A DNA stretch of 64,000 bases from Chryseobacterium lathyri (GTDB lineage: Bacteria > Bacteroidota > Bacteroidia > Flavobacteriales > Weeksellaceae), in assembly GCF_003290185.1 (NCBI RefSeq), contig NZ_QNFY01000004.1, positions 124,001 through 188,000 on the forward strand. The letters run 5' to 3'. The stretch's first letter is position 1; each line of letters starts with the position of its first letter. A program made the translations under genes and the position numbers. Under the pieces are notes generated by a model. The model had not been told where the DNA came from, searched no databases, and saw only the letters and a program-made list of their open reading frames with translations. Positions 1 through 8,736 of the stretch are shown here, piece by piece.

Positions 1-72
1 ATTGTTTGCTGCGAATGGAACGATCAGGGAAAATGCATCCTTTGGATCGGGCCGGGACAGCACTGCCCTTAG
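1..72 (+). CDS. C-terminal end of a small Cys-rich (bacteriocin-like) peptide, partial
   Basis: Frame 1 is open from the window edge to a TAG at 70-72 and encodes 23 residues with the motif CCEW followed by two further Cys and a WIGPGQ segment. The CCEW motif and the spaced cysteines recur in the small peptide gene at 32904-33071, so this may be the end of a related bacteriocin-like peptide. A terminator follows at 100-129, which supports a plus-strand gene ending here. The start and the leader lie outside the window. Two other frames are also open through part of this stretch, so the call is tentative. Confidence 0.4.
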   Translation: MVCCEWNDQGKCILWIGPGQHCP

Positions 73-99
73 TTTACTAATTATTAGAGTTAAATACAA

Positions 100-129
100 A
101 AGCCGGAGGTTTCCGGCTTTATTTTTTTT
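100..129 (+). terminator. Rho-independent terminator before groES
   Basis: The hairpin has arms AGCCGGA and TCCGGCT around a short loop and is followed by a run of T. It separates the upstream small gene from groES. Confidence 0.8.
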
Positions 130-245
130 CATTTTTCTGCCAAATTTTCACACTGGGAAATAAAATTCTGCCATTTCATCCACAGATCTCTCATGGCATA
201 CATTTAGAGAATTATAACGGAGAATTAATTAAAAATAAATATATT

Positions 246-524
246 ATGTCAGTAAACTTTAAACCATTAGCAGACAGAGTTTTGATCGAGCCGATCGCTG
301 CAGAAACTAAAACAGCTTCAGGTATTATTATTCCGGACACCGCAAAAGAAAAACCACAGGAAGGTACAGTAGTAGCAGTAGGTCCAGGGAAAAAAGATGA
401 GCCTACAACTGTTCAGGTAGGTGACAAAGTTCTTTATGGAAAATATTCAGGTTCTGAATTAAAATTAGACGGAAAAGATTTCTTAATCGTTAAGGAAGGT
501 GATTTACTTGGTGTAATCGGGTAA
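246..524 (+). CDS. groES: Co-chaperonin GroES
   Basis: 92 residues, the usual length of GroES. The protein is the heptameric cap that closes the GroEL folding chamber in the cytoplasm. Visible family features are the N-terminal [12 protein letters not shown] segment, the mobile loop around residues 18-34 ([18 protein letters not shown]) that docks on GroEL, and the C-terminal EGDLLGVIG end. groEL follows after 119 bases on the same strand, the standard groESL operon. I see no CIRCE-type inverted repeat (TTAGCACTC-N9-GAGTGCTAA) in the upstream 120 bases; only a weak TGCCAT/ATGGCA repeat (169-174 and 193-198) is present, so HrcA control is not supported. Confidence 0.98.
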   Translation: MSVNFKPLADRVLIEPIAAETKTASGIIIPDTAKEKPQEGTVVAVGPGKKDEPTTVQVGDKVLYGKYSGSELKLDGKDFLIVKEGDLLGVIG

Positions 525-595
525 GATTTGTAAAAAGTACGATGTACAGAGTACAACGTATTTTAACAACGTTTAATCAAATTATTTAAAAATAA

Positions 596-2269
<1,674 letters not shown>

Positions 2270-2300
2270 CGGTCAGCGACCGAGGCAAATTAATATACTA

Positions 2301-2331
2301 ACCGTTCTACTTTTTGTAGGGCGGTTTTTTT
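2301..2331 (+). terminator. Terminator of the groESL operon
   Basis: ACCGTTCTAC and GTAGGGCGGT pair through a T-loop with one G-U pair, followed by eight T residues. Confidence 0.85.
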
Positions 2332-2501
2332 GTTTGGATTATGGTTTTCCGTAAGGAAATAGTATATTTATATTTTATATTTAATGATTAACAAATAGAT
2401 AGCTAAAGCCAAAATAACATCAGCGCAATTTTATATATTATATATTAATGCAATTCGTAAATCTGGATGTTAGCTGTAATTTTATAAAAATTTCCGTTAA
2501 A

Positions 2502-3245
2502 ATGAAACAACTTTTTCTGACCTTCTTTTTCTTAAGTCATCTTGTATTATTTTCACAGAAAAAAGACACTTCAAATGTAAATAATAGTATTGTTAATCAT
2601 AAAAATGGAGTACAAAAAATTGAAATCAAAAATGAAGCATTAGAAAAATATTTTAATAATTTGTCTAATAAAAAAGAATCTGAAAATTCAATTTGGGAAA
2701 CCTTGATTCCATTATTAATTGGTGCTTTTTTGACTTTAGGAACCCAAGTATTTTTTGATTTTAGAAAAGAAAAAAAAGAAAAAACAAATCAAATTCTTGA
2801 GTCTAAATCTGAGTTAGAAAAATTAATTTTTCTAATAAAACACAATTACGATGAACTTGCAATGCATAAAGCACATAAGCACTATTGGTATGCACAATAT
2901 CAATATGAAGAAAATCTAGAGAAACCTAACGAAAATGATGTAATTAAGTTCTATAATTATCACATTGAATCAGGAAATAAAGCTATACAAACAGAAAATA
3001 TAATTGCGGAAAATTTTTCTAATTTTACGAAAGAGATTTCAAAAATTCAACAGCTAACAAAACAAAATACAGAAATTAACGAGCTGTATACAGCATATCT
3101 ATCTTTTCGCCCACAAAAACCAAAAGATATAATGTCCGTAAATAGAGCTGAATTATATGATTTAGGAAGCGACGAGGAAAGCAAGTTAAAACAAGAGTAT
3201 GAAGAATACATTAAAATTTTAAACAAGATAAAGGCAAAAATATAA
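2502..3245 (+). CDS. Membrane-anchored coiled-coil protein of unknown function
   Basis: Not recognised as a named family. I start it at ATG 2502 because the 247-residue product then begins with a clean signal-like segment (MKQLFLTFFFLSHLVLFSQ); a longer reading from 2448 adds 18 residues without that logic. After the signal comes a short charged region, then one clear membrane segment around residues 68-87 (ETLIPLLIGAFLTLG), then a long Lys/Glu-rich helical region likely to form coiled coil on the cytoplasmic side. Codon use is very AT-rich compared with groEL next door. The DUF6602 nuclease-like gene follows 91 bases later on the same strand, so the two may be one transcription unit. Confidence 0.65.
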   Translation: MKQLFLTFFFLSHLVLFSQKKDTSNVNNSIVNHKNGVQKIEIKNEALEKYFNNLSNKKESENSIWETLIPLLIGAFLTLGTQVFFDFRKEKKEKTNQILESKSELEKLIFLIKHNYDELAMHKAHKHYWYAQYQYEENLEKPNENDVIKFYNYHIESGNKAIQTENIIAENFSNFTKEISKIQQLTKQNTEINELYTAYLSFRPQKPKDIMSVNRAELYDLGSDEESKLKQEYEEYIKILNKIKAKI

Positions 3246-3336
3246 ATTAACTTAGTGCAAGATTAAAAGTCTTGACTTTCTAATCCACCACTATCGCCAA
3301 TCCGCAGTTCGTTACTTGCAATTTTAATACAACAAT

Positions 3337-4221
3337 ATGTCATTTGATTTTAAAAAATATATAAACCATCTAGCAGAAGAATTAATCAGGAATTTTGATT
3401 ATGCTAGTAATGCAACAACACCGGTTTTAATTGGAAGTGCAAAAGAAAAAGAAGTTATTAGAAAATTAGAAATGTTATTACCTAATTCAGTGGGTATCGG
3501 TTCTGGTTGTATAATTGACAGTTACGGCAATTGTAGTAAACAGATAGATATAATAATATATGAAAAAGAATTCTGTCCTGTATTTTGTATTAATGAATCT
3601 CCAGAAACTACATATTATCCATGTGAAGGAGTTATTGCAGTAGGTGAAGTAAAAAGCTCTTTAACATCTAGAGAACTAGAAAATATCTTCGAAAAATCCA
3701 AATCAGTCAAAAAACTTATACGCCATTCGGAACTAAAAAAAAGCGGATTCCCTGGAAATGATAAAATGTATTATTCTTTTAGAAAATATAATTCAAAAAC
3801 GTCATTCGAAGGCTCTAGAGATGAAAACTATGATCAAAAAAATAAATTTCTTGACCAAATCTTTTTCTTTTCTTTGTGTGGTAATCTAGAGTTAAATCCT
3901 GAAACTTTTGTCAATAAATTTGAGGAAAATCTTAAATTATGTAATAATAATGAGGAGATTAATTTAATTTCAATATTAAATAATGGGTTAATCTTTTACA
4001 GAAATAAAGAAGAAAATAAAATTGTTTATCTAAAAAAAGATGCTAATTCTTTTTATTTTTTACAACAAGAAAAAGAAAATTTTCAATTCTTATTACATAC
4101 AATTATTAATTATATATCAAGTGGAAGAACTGTACCTGTACATGCATTCAATAGATACTTAAGTACTGGTAACAGTATATATATACTTGAAGGAATAAAT
4201 GGGATAAATAGAAATATATAA
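3337..4221 (+). CDS. DUF6602 domain protein, PD-(D/E)XK-nuclease-like
   Basis: 294 residues. The segment from about residue 25 to 115 has the character of DUF6602: a conserved VGIGSGCIIDSYGN stretch, then KQIDIIIYE and YPCEGVIAVGEVKSSL. The Asp of QIDIIIYE and the E-x-K of GEVKS are spaced like the D...ExK active site of PD-(D/E)XK nucleases, so a DNA- or RNA-cleaving role is a reasonable inference, not shown. The C-terminal half is AT-rich and shows no motif I recognise. It sits 91 bases behind the membrane coiled-coil gene in an accessory stretch, a setting common for phage-defence genes. Confidence 0.7.
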   Translation: MSFDFKKYINHLAEELIRNFDYASNATTPVLIGSAKEKEVIRKLEMLLPNSVGIGSGCIIDSYGNCSKQIDIIIYEKEFCPVFCINESPETTYYPCEGVIAVGEVKSSLTSRELENIFEKSKSVKKLIRHSELKKSGFPGNDKMYYSFRKYNSKTSFEGSRDENYDQKNKFLDQIFFFSLCGNLELNPETFVNKFEENLKLCNNNEEINLISILNNGLIFYRNKEENKIVYLKKDANSFYFLQQEKENFQFLLHTIINYISSGRTVPVHAFNRYLSTGNSIYILEGINGINRNI

Positions 4222-4264
4222 ATTTTCGGAATGCCTTTTTGCTTAAAGTCCCTTGGCCTTGGCC

Positions 4265-4324
4265 TAGATAAATAAAAACAAGCTCCGAAGTCTGAAGGCT
4301 TCGGAGCTTGTTTTTATTTATCTA
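4265..4324. terminator. Bidirectional terminator, perfect 26-bp inverted repeat
   Basis: Arms 4265-4290 and 4299-4324 are exactly complementary over 26 bases with an 8-base loop. A-rich left and T-rich right ends let it stop transcripts from both sides. It lies between the convergent DUF6602 gene and XRE regulator gene, and the right arm contains the XRE stop codon and last codons. Confidence 0.85.
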
Positions 4325-4571
4325 ATTCAGAATAATATCCTTCAAAATCAAAAACAATATCAAATAATTCCTTAGGATGTATTCTTAGTCCGGTTGCAAT
4401 TTCAATAAAAGTACTAAGTTGACAATCAATCTTGTTATTAGCAACATCACTAATTCTTGCAGCTGTAACATTACATCTTTCAGAAACCTTAGAATAAGGA
4501 GTGTCTCCTTTTATTTCTTTTATTTTTTCTGAGACCATTCTTTTGATTTCATCAGTCTTAAACTCGTTCAT
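4314..4571 (-). CDS. XRE-type helix-turn-helix regulator
   Basis: 85 residues, about the size of a single HTH_3/XRE domain. The region around residues 24-60 (TPYSKVSERCNVTAARISDVANNK) fits the helix-turn-helix, with the following helix ending GLRIHPKELFDIVF, typical of this family. It is transcribed leftward, convergent with the DUF6602 gene, and faces the palindrome cluster at 4576-4682, which is the likely operator region. No toxin partner is adjacent on the same strand, so an antitoxin role is not supported. Confidence 0.85.
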   Translation of the reverse strand: MNEFKTDEIKRMVSEKIKEIKGDTPYSKVSERCNVTAARISDVANNKIDCQLSTFIEIATGLRIHPKELFDIVFDFEGYYSELDK

Positions 4572-4575
4572 AATC

Positions 4576-4682
4576 GCACTGTTTAGTGCAAATTGTAATT
4601 ATTAGTATAAATTACCATTACCGAATTCGGTAATATTGAATATTTTTATTATATTTGGAAAAGATTACTCATTAGAGTAATT
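4576..4682. promoter_or_regulatory. Palindrome cluster, probable operator region of the XRE regulator
   Basis: Three dyads lie between the XRE start and the leader RNA: GCACT-GTTT-AGTGC (4576-4589), the perfect 18-bp palindrome ATTACCGAATTCGGTAAT (4617-4634), and ATTACTC-ATTA-GAGTAAT (4664-4681). A match to the Bacteroidota -7 element, TATATTTG, lies at 4650-4657 pointing right. I infer autoregulation plus control of the rightward transcript; no binding data can be read from sequence. Confidence 0.5.
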
Positions 4683-4725
4683 TTGCGATACTTCAAAGAA
4701 ATATAGAAGCTATTGCTTAGAATCT

Positions 4726-4893
4726 CGACTTGAAAACTGGTAATTTAAAAGCAACGAGAAGATAAGCAAGAAGCTCACGACCTAGGCGTGGGCTCTCTTA
4801 TCTGTTGCACGGTATACCAGTACCTCAAGTCGGATATTGTAGAGTCTCATGCCGTTTTTATTTTTCATGCAGTTCTCTTTTCTACAATCATCC
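4726..4893 (+). ncRNA. Candidate structured leader RNA: extended five-stem hairpin plus second hairpin
   Basis: Nested complementary segments stack in order: 4726-4733 with 4825-4832 (8 bp), 4736-4742 with 4815-4821 (7 bp), 4752-4755 with 4804-4807 (4 bp), 4760-4766 with 4797-4803 (7 bp), and 4773-4779 with 4787-4793 (7 bp, one G-U) around a 7-base loop. A second, looser hairpin joins 4832-4843 with 4881-4893 with one bulge. A TATATTTG -7 element at 4650-4657 could drive it. It lies upstream of the unrecognised gene at 5083. No reverse transcriptase, transposase or known riboswitch consensus is visible, so its class is unknown. Confidence 0.55.
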
Positions 4894-5086
4894 TTTTCTA
4901 AGCCTGCTTTACATCATAAAGTATCATGATACGGTACAATGGGGTGTACAATCCATTGCGGCTTTAGGGCTTTTAGAAAAACACAAATTCTATCATATGC
5001 ATTGGGCCTGTATGAGCAGGAAGTTCAGGCGCGCTTCCTCCTTTACGGCCAGTAAAATCGTACAGTATAAAAATACAAACTCATGA
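4805..5086 (+). other. Doubtful open frame between the leader RNA and the next gene
   Basis: A 93-codon frame starts with TTG inside the distal strand of the leader hairpin and ends TGA at 5084-5086, overlapping the ATG of the next gene by four bases. Its middle part (GVQSIAALGLLEKHKFYHM) looks protein-like, but its last 25 codons do not. In the -1 frame, a protein-like segment (YALGLYEQEVQARFLLYG) runs to a stop at 5053-5055. This could be a frameshifted remnant, a programmed shift, or a leader with no product. A 12-bp palindrome GTATCATGATAC sits at 4921-4932. Confidence 0.3.
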
Positions 5087-5622
5087 AAAAAAACAGAACA
5101 GACCTTCAATCCCGGCTTGGTAAAGACCGGAAGAAACATCGCGGCATACAGCTAATGGAAAACTATTTTCAGCTTAATGATCTGGCAACATCCAAAGAGC
5201 TGTTAAACGACATTATAAGTTATGCGGTAAAAAGAAATAGCTGGATAAAAGAACATCCGTCCGCCATATTTCATTTTCAGCAGGCAATGCAGTCATTCAT
5301 CCGTGCAGGATACGTCATCACATTACAGGAAAAGAAAAGGGCCGTCAATGCTCCGTTGGAAGATGTTTCTCCGTTGTTTCTTGGCTTGCTTTCCGAGAAG
5401 GAATACCAAAATCCTCTGTTGGTCTTTAAAAAAGCATTCAAAGAATACAGCATCAAGGAATTCGATTATTTTATTTCTGGGATGGTCTATCTCTCACTGG
5501 GAGTCTATGACAATCTGCCGGAAAGGAATATAATAAGCCCATACATACATCTGACCAAAATGCTGGATGCAGCGTACCTTATTATTGAAAGAAAAAATAA
5601 AGATAACCCCACCTTAAGTTAA
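5083..5622 (+). CDS. Conserved-looking protein of unknown function
   Basis: 179 residues, soluble, no signal or membrane segment. The N-terminus is basic (MKKNRTDLQSRLGKDRKKHR) and is followed by an alpha-helical body with balanced composition and codon use, so it looks like a real gene. An alternative ATG at 5155 would start at MENYFQLND. I do not recognise the family. It overlaps the end of the preceding doubtful frame by four bases (ATGA), which would suit translational coupling, and it is the first solid gene after the structured leader at 4726-4893. Its base composition is richer in GC than the AT-rich genes on either side. Confidence 0.7.
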   Translation: MKKNRTDLQSRLGKDRKKHRGIQLMENYFQLNDLATSKELLNDIISYAVKRNSWIKEHPSAIFHFQQAMQSFIRAGYVITLQEKKRAVNAPLEDVSPLFLGLLSEKEYQNPLLVFKKAFKEYSIKEFDYFISGMVYLSLGVYDNLPERNIISPYIHLTKMLDAAYLIIERKNKDNPTLS

Positions 5623-6110
5623 CTGTTTCGCCATCAGTAGGGGCCTAATGGATAGCATTTCATTACAAACACTATTGCGGGAAACAAAACACAGTTGTAT
5701 TTTGTTTCCCGCAAGTTGCGTAAGACATTCTGAGAACAGATTTTAATAAAAACAAAGTTGTTTGTAATCAACGGAGAAAGTATTTGATTACAAACAACCT
5801 TGTTTTTAAGATAAAATATATTGCATAGATTACAAACATAGCTGCGACAGGTTTCCGAAATTTTTGATTTTACTGCTTCGTAAAATCTGGAGACTTCGGA
5901 AAGCAAAAGCAGTTGATTCAGAAATAGCAACAATAATCCTCAATATATTTTTACAATATAGCACTACATTATAAAACAATTTTGTTTTATATAACGGTTT
6001 TTTATCAACCAATATATTATTCTAATTCGTAGATTTGATACCTAATAGTCGTAATATGACTGCTCAGGAATTTGAAATCTAATAGTTGGCAACCATATAC
6101 AAAAAACACT
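5623..6110. other. Gene-free stretch rich in inverted repeats
   Basis: No convincing gene. The stretch holds four dyads: a perfect 15-bp repeat (5675-5689 with 5700-5714), a 23-bp repeat with one mismatch (5748-5770 with 5785-5807), a nested pair (5852-5859 with 5895-5902, enclosing 5866-5873 with 5880-5887), and a 9-bp repeat (5970-5978 with 5983-5991). The nonamer ATTACAAAC occurs at 5662, 5787 and 5829, and inverted at 5760. Short leftward frames through it have no recognisable coding character. Confidence 0.7.
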
Positions 6111-6563
6111 ATGATTAAAATGAACCTAAATTTTAGGAATACTAAAATTGATGAAGCAATCAGAGAAAACTCAAAAAGAAGTTCTATGATACTGGATTTA
6201 GTCAATACTACTTCGTGGATAACTGATGAAAAATTATTCTTTGGCAGAGAGTTTAAAAATAGACTTGAGGTTACAAGAATAAAAACTCCTTTCACGACAA
6301 TTCTTCCTACTCTAATTATTGTTTTTAAAAAGAAAGACCTTCAAAACCCTAAATTGAGATTAAGCTTTTTCGGATATGCATGGTTCTCTATTCTCTTGTT
6401 GATATTTTTGTTTGTTATCATCAAAAAAATTATTGATCCTGATTTTCAAGGAGACCTTGCATTTACTATACTTTTAGTATCATTTTTTTTCTTACTATTC
6501 GCAATAGAATTCTATATCACCAAAAAAACTTTTAATCGGCTAAAATTAAGAATCAAGGAATAG
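6111..6563 (+). CDS. Small two-pass membrane protein of unknown function
   Basis: 150 residues from ATG 6111 (a TTG at 6072 would lengthen it without support; ATG 6120 is another option). Residues 1-80 are soluble and mixed in charge; two strong membrane segments follow near residues 89-108 (YAWFSILLLIFLFVII) and 116-137 (AFTILLVSFFFLLFAI), then a short basic tail. No family recognised. AT-rich, in the accessory stretch, 77 bases before the SMI1/KNR4 gene on the same strand. Confidence 0.6.
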   Translation: MIKMNLNFRNTKIDEAIRENSKRSSMILDLVNTTSWITDEKLFFGREFKNRLEVTRIKTPFTTILPTLIIVFKKKDLQNPKLRLSFFGYAWFSILLLIFLFVIIKKIIDPDFQGDLAFTILLVSFFFLLFAIEFYITKKTFNRLKLRIKE

Positions 6564-6640
6564 AATTTTAAGATAGTTTTAGTTTTAGAGCTACTCCAAA
6601 GTCAGAAAAAAAGCCATATTCTATTATAAAAATTGATAAA

Positions 6641-7051
6641 ATGACACATCTCCCGATCGATAAAATTAAAGATGCATGGACAAGTGAAAATATAAAATTG
6701 AATCCACCAGCAACACCAGAATCCATTAAAGCAACCGAAGAAATGATCAACTTCCAGTTTCCAGATGATTGTAAAGAATTTTATTTAAAACTGGATGGTT
6801 TTGTAGATTGGGACTGGACAAAGAATATGTTTTCCATCTGGCCCCTAGCAAGAATTCTGGAAAATTATCACAACGAAAGCGATAAGAGCTTCATTGTATT
6901 TGCTGACTACCTGATCAATTCGCATCATATTGGCTTTGTGAAAGGGAAAAGTGGAGTGTTTAAAAATATTGCTGAAACACCTGAACATATCGCAGACACT
7001 TTTTCTGAAGCTATTTTTCTTATCCATTCAGATGCAGATATTTTGTATTGA
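6641..7051 (+). CDS. SMI1/KNR4 family protein
   Basis: 136 residues, typical of stand-alone SMI1/KNR4 (SUKH) domains. The motif NPPATPESIKATEEMINFQFPDDCKEFYLKLDGF near residues 21-54 is the family signature: an ATPxxI/E helix, F-P-x-D/E, and the L-x-x-x-x-G turn. In bacteria this fold is common among immunity proteins for polymorphic toxins, but no toxin gene lies beside it, so it may be an orphan immunity protein or a housekeeping member. Confidence 0.85.
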   Translation: MTHLPIDKIKDAWTSENIKLNPPATPESIKATEEMINFQFPDDCKEFYLKLDGFVDWDWTKNMFSIWPLARILENYHNESDKSFIVFADYLINSHHIGFVKGKSGVFKNIAETPEHIADTFSEAIFLIHSDADILY

Positions 7052-7077
7052 TATAAATTAAGTTATAAACAAAACCA

Positions 7078-8151
7078 ATGGCCAAAGAAAAAAAATTAAA
7101 TATGCAGTATTGTAAAACACTATTTTTATATTTCATTCTTCTCCTAATTCCCATAAATATCACATTCGCCCAGATAAACAAAATCAGCCAGATAGATTCC
7201 CTGATGAAATGGTCAAATCAGATTGGAGTATTTAATGGAAACGTTTTGGTATCAAAAAATAATAAAATCATTTACAACGCTTCTTTTGGCTTTACAGATG
7301 CCACAAAAACGAAAAAACTAACGCCTGATTACAGGTTCCATATCGGTTCCATTACCAAAGAATTTAGTGCCGTGGCATTGATGCAGTTACAGGAGCAGGG
7401 CAAATTGAACATAGAAGATCATGTTTCCAAATACATTCCGGAGTTACCAAAATGGGCCAATGAAGTCACTATAAAAAACCTATTACAATACACAAGCGGC
7501 ATTCCAGATGTAAACTGGAAAAAGATTAAGAATGATAAGGATCTTTTTGATGGCTTAAAGCTAGTGGATTCACTGGATTTCAAACCCGGCACCCATTACG
7601 ATTACACCATCAATAACCTGTTTTTACGCCAGTTCATTATTGAGCGGTTAACCGGAGTGGGCTTTAAAACGTATGTAGAAAAATTCATTTTCAAACCCTG
7701 TAAAATGACTTCTTCCGTGATGACCCTTTTTGAAAATGAAAAAAACATAGCCAAAGCATTTGATAATAATTTGGTGGCAGACAAAGAAGAATTACCAATA
7801 ACAGGCGGAACCTATTTAACCACTAAAGATTTGCTGAAATGGGGAGATTGCCTTCATTCCAATAAAATAATCAGTGCCAACTCAGTGTTTGAGCTGGGGC
7901 AGCATTTTGATCTGCCGGATACCCAATCAGCTTTGGGACAGGCAAAATACAGAAATAGAAAATTAATTGAGCATGTACACGATGGAAGAGCCGGAAGATA
8001 TGAAGCCCTTTTAGTTTCTGATCTGGATCAAAAATTTACAATTATTCTATTGGGAAACAACTACAACGGAAGATTATTTGAAATTTCCGATGCCATTACA
8101 GCCATTCTGAAAAACGAGAAATATAGTCTTCCTCAAAAAAACAATCCATAA
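7078..8151 (+). CDS. Secreted serine hydrolase of the beta-lactamase/class C family
   Basis: 357 residues. A signal peptide ends near FAQ (residues 30-32); a second ATG at residue 9 (7102) would give a tidier signal. The catalytic SxxK motif is S91-I-T-K94 (HIGSITKEF). The third-motif equivalent is HDG in EHVHDGRAG. The Tyr of the YxN motif is present in HYDYTINN, but the third position aligns as Ile, so the classic Asn is replaced or shifted. Family members act as D-amino-peptide or ester hydrolases in the periplasm; antibiotic resistance cannot be inferred. It ends only 64 bases before the next gene, in a spacer carrying a fragment related to the DUF2461 gene start. Confidence 0.9.
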   Translation: MAKEKKLNMQYCKTLFLYFILLLIPINITFAQINKISQIDSLMKWSNQIGVFNGNVLVSKNNKIIYNASFGFTDATKTKKLTPDYRFHIGSITKEFSAVALMQLQEQGKLNIEDHVSKYIPELPKWANEVTIKNLLQYTSGIPDVNWKKIKNDKDLFDGLKLVDSLDFKPGTHYDYTINNLFLRQFIIERLTGVGFKTYVEKFIFKPCKMTSSVMTLFENEKNIAKAFDNNLVADKEELPITGGTYLTTKDLLKWGDCLHSNKIISANSVFELGQHFDLPDTQSALGQAKYRNRKLIEHVHDGRAGRYEALLVSDLDQKFTIILLGNNYNGRLFEISDAITAILKNEKYSLPQKNNP

Positions 8152-8154
8152 AAC

Positions 8155-8184
8155 AAAAAGACCTTTGAATTCCTTAAACTACTT
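8155..8184 (+). repeat. Partial copy of the 5' end of the DUF2461 gene
   Basis: Read in frame, these bases give KKTFEFLKLL, against KKTFEFLKHL at the start of the DUF2461 gene (8723-8752); the first 24 bases match at 22 positions. No start codon precedes the copy, and a stop follows soon after. It looks like a scar left when the 8215-8736 gene entered. Confidence 0.55.
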
Positions 8185-8214
8185 TGCTTTTAACGATAAT
8201 AATTAAGTTGAATT

Positions 8215-8736
8215 TTGAAAAAAATAATTGCGATAAGCTGTATCATTTTAGCATTGATTTTTCTCAACTATCCTGTTTTTGACAGTGAAGGAATATCTTA
8301 TCTTATTATTTTCACCTGCTTTGTTGCTATTTGTTTTTCAGGAGCAAAAATATATTCTCCCAGGGCTGAAAATTATGACTCTGTTGAAAAAGAAGCCGAT
8401 CAACTAGAGAAATATGATGGTGATTTCCAATATACAAATGAAGGATTTTACAATAAACAGAAAAAACCGGTAGAGCTTATAAAGTGGGATGAAATTATTT
8501 CAGTATATTCATTTAGTATTCCAGTTTCAAAACATAAAAGAGAAACAGGCCTGGAAGTAATTACCTACAAAAATAGTTATGAATTCAGTAGGTCTACACC
8601 CGGAATCAAAAAGTTAACCAATGAAATGTATAATCATCTCCCAGATTGGCAATTAAATTCTCCAACTATTAGAATCAATAATCACGGACTGGAAAAAACA
8701 AAACTGTATGAAAGACACCATGAAAAAAACCTTTGA
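8215..8736 (+). CDS. Small membrane protein of unknown function
   Basis: 173 residues beginning with a TTG codon (MKKIIAIS). Two hydrophobic segments at residues 3-20 and about 29-44 are followed by a soluble domain of about 125 residues containing an EGFYNKQ...IKWDEIISVYSF stretch that recalls PH-like domains, but I cannot assign a family. It overlaps the DUF2461 gene start. Its left border lies next to a short sequence (8155-8184) that repeats the DUF2461 5' end, which suggests that it was inserted between the serine hydrolase and DUF2461 genes. Confidence 0.65.
   Translation: MKKIIAISCIILALIFLNYPVFDSEGISYLIIFTCFVAICFSGAKIYSPRAENYDSVEKEADQLEKYDGDFQYTNEGFYNKQKKPVELIKWDEIISVYSFSIPVSKHKRETGLEVITYKNSYEFSRSTPGIKKLTNEMYNHLPDWQLNSPTIRINNHGLEKTKLYERHHEKNL

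Noticed and set aside
130..245. CIRCE/HrcA operator before groES
   Set aside because: The consensus arms are absent; only a weak 6-bp dyad is visible.
4805..4850. VGYCRVS segment recalling the N-terminus of serine recombinases
   Set aside because: Only about seven residues match. The following sequence has none of the recombinase core, and the region overlaps a strong RNA fold, so coincidence is likelier.
4726..4893. Retron or diversity-generating RNA
   Set aside because: No reverse transcriptase, template/variable repeat pair or accessory gene is present in the neighbourhood.
5634..6012. Two leftward frames in the inverted-repeat block
   Set aside because: Unusual composition, interrupted by dyads, no start context and no recognisable motif.
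6017..6295. Leftward frame opposite the small membrane-protein gene
   Set aside because: Antisense of a better-supported rightward gene with two clear membrane segments.
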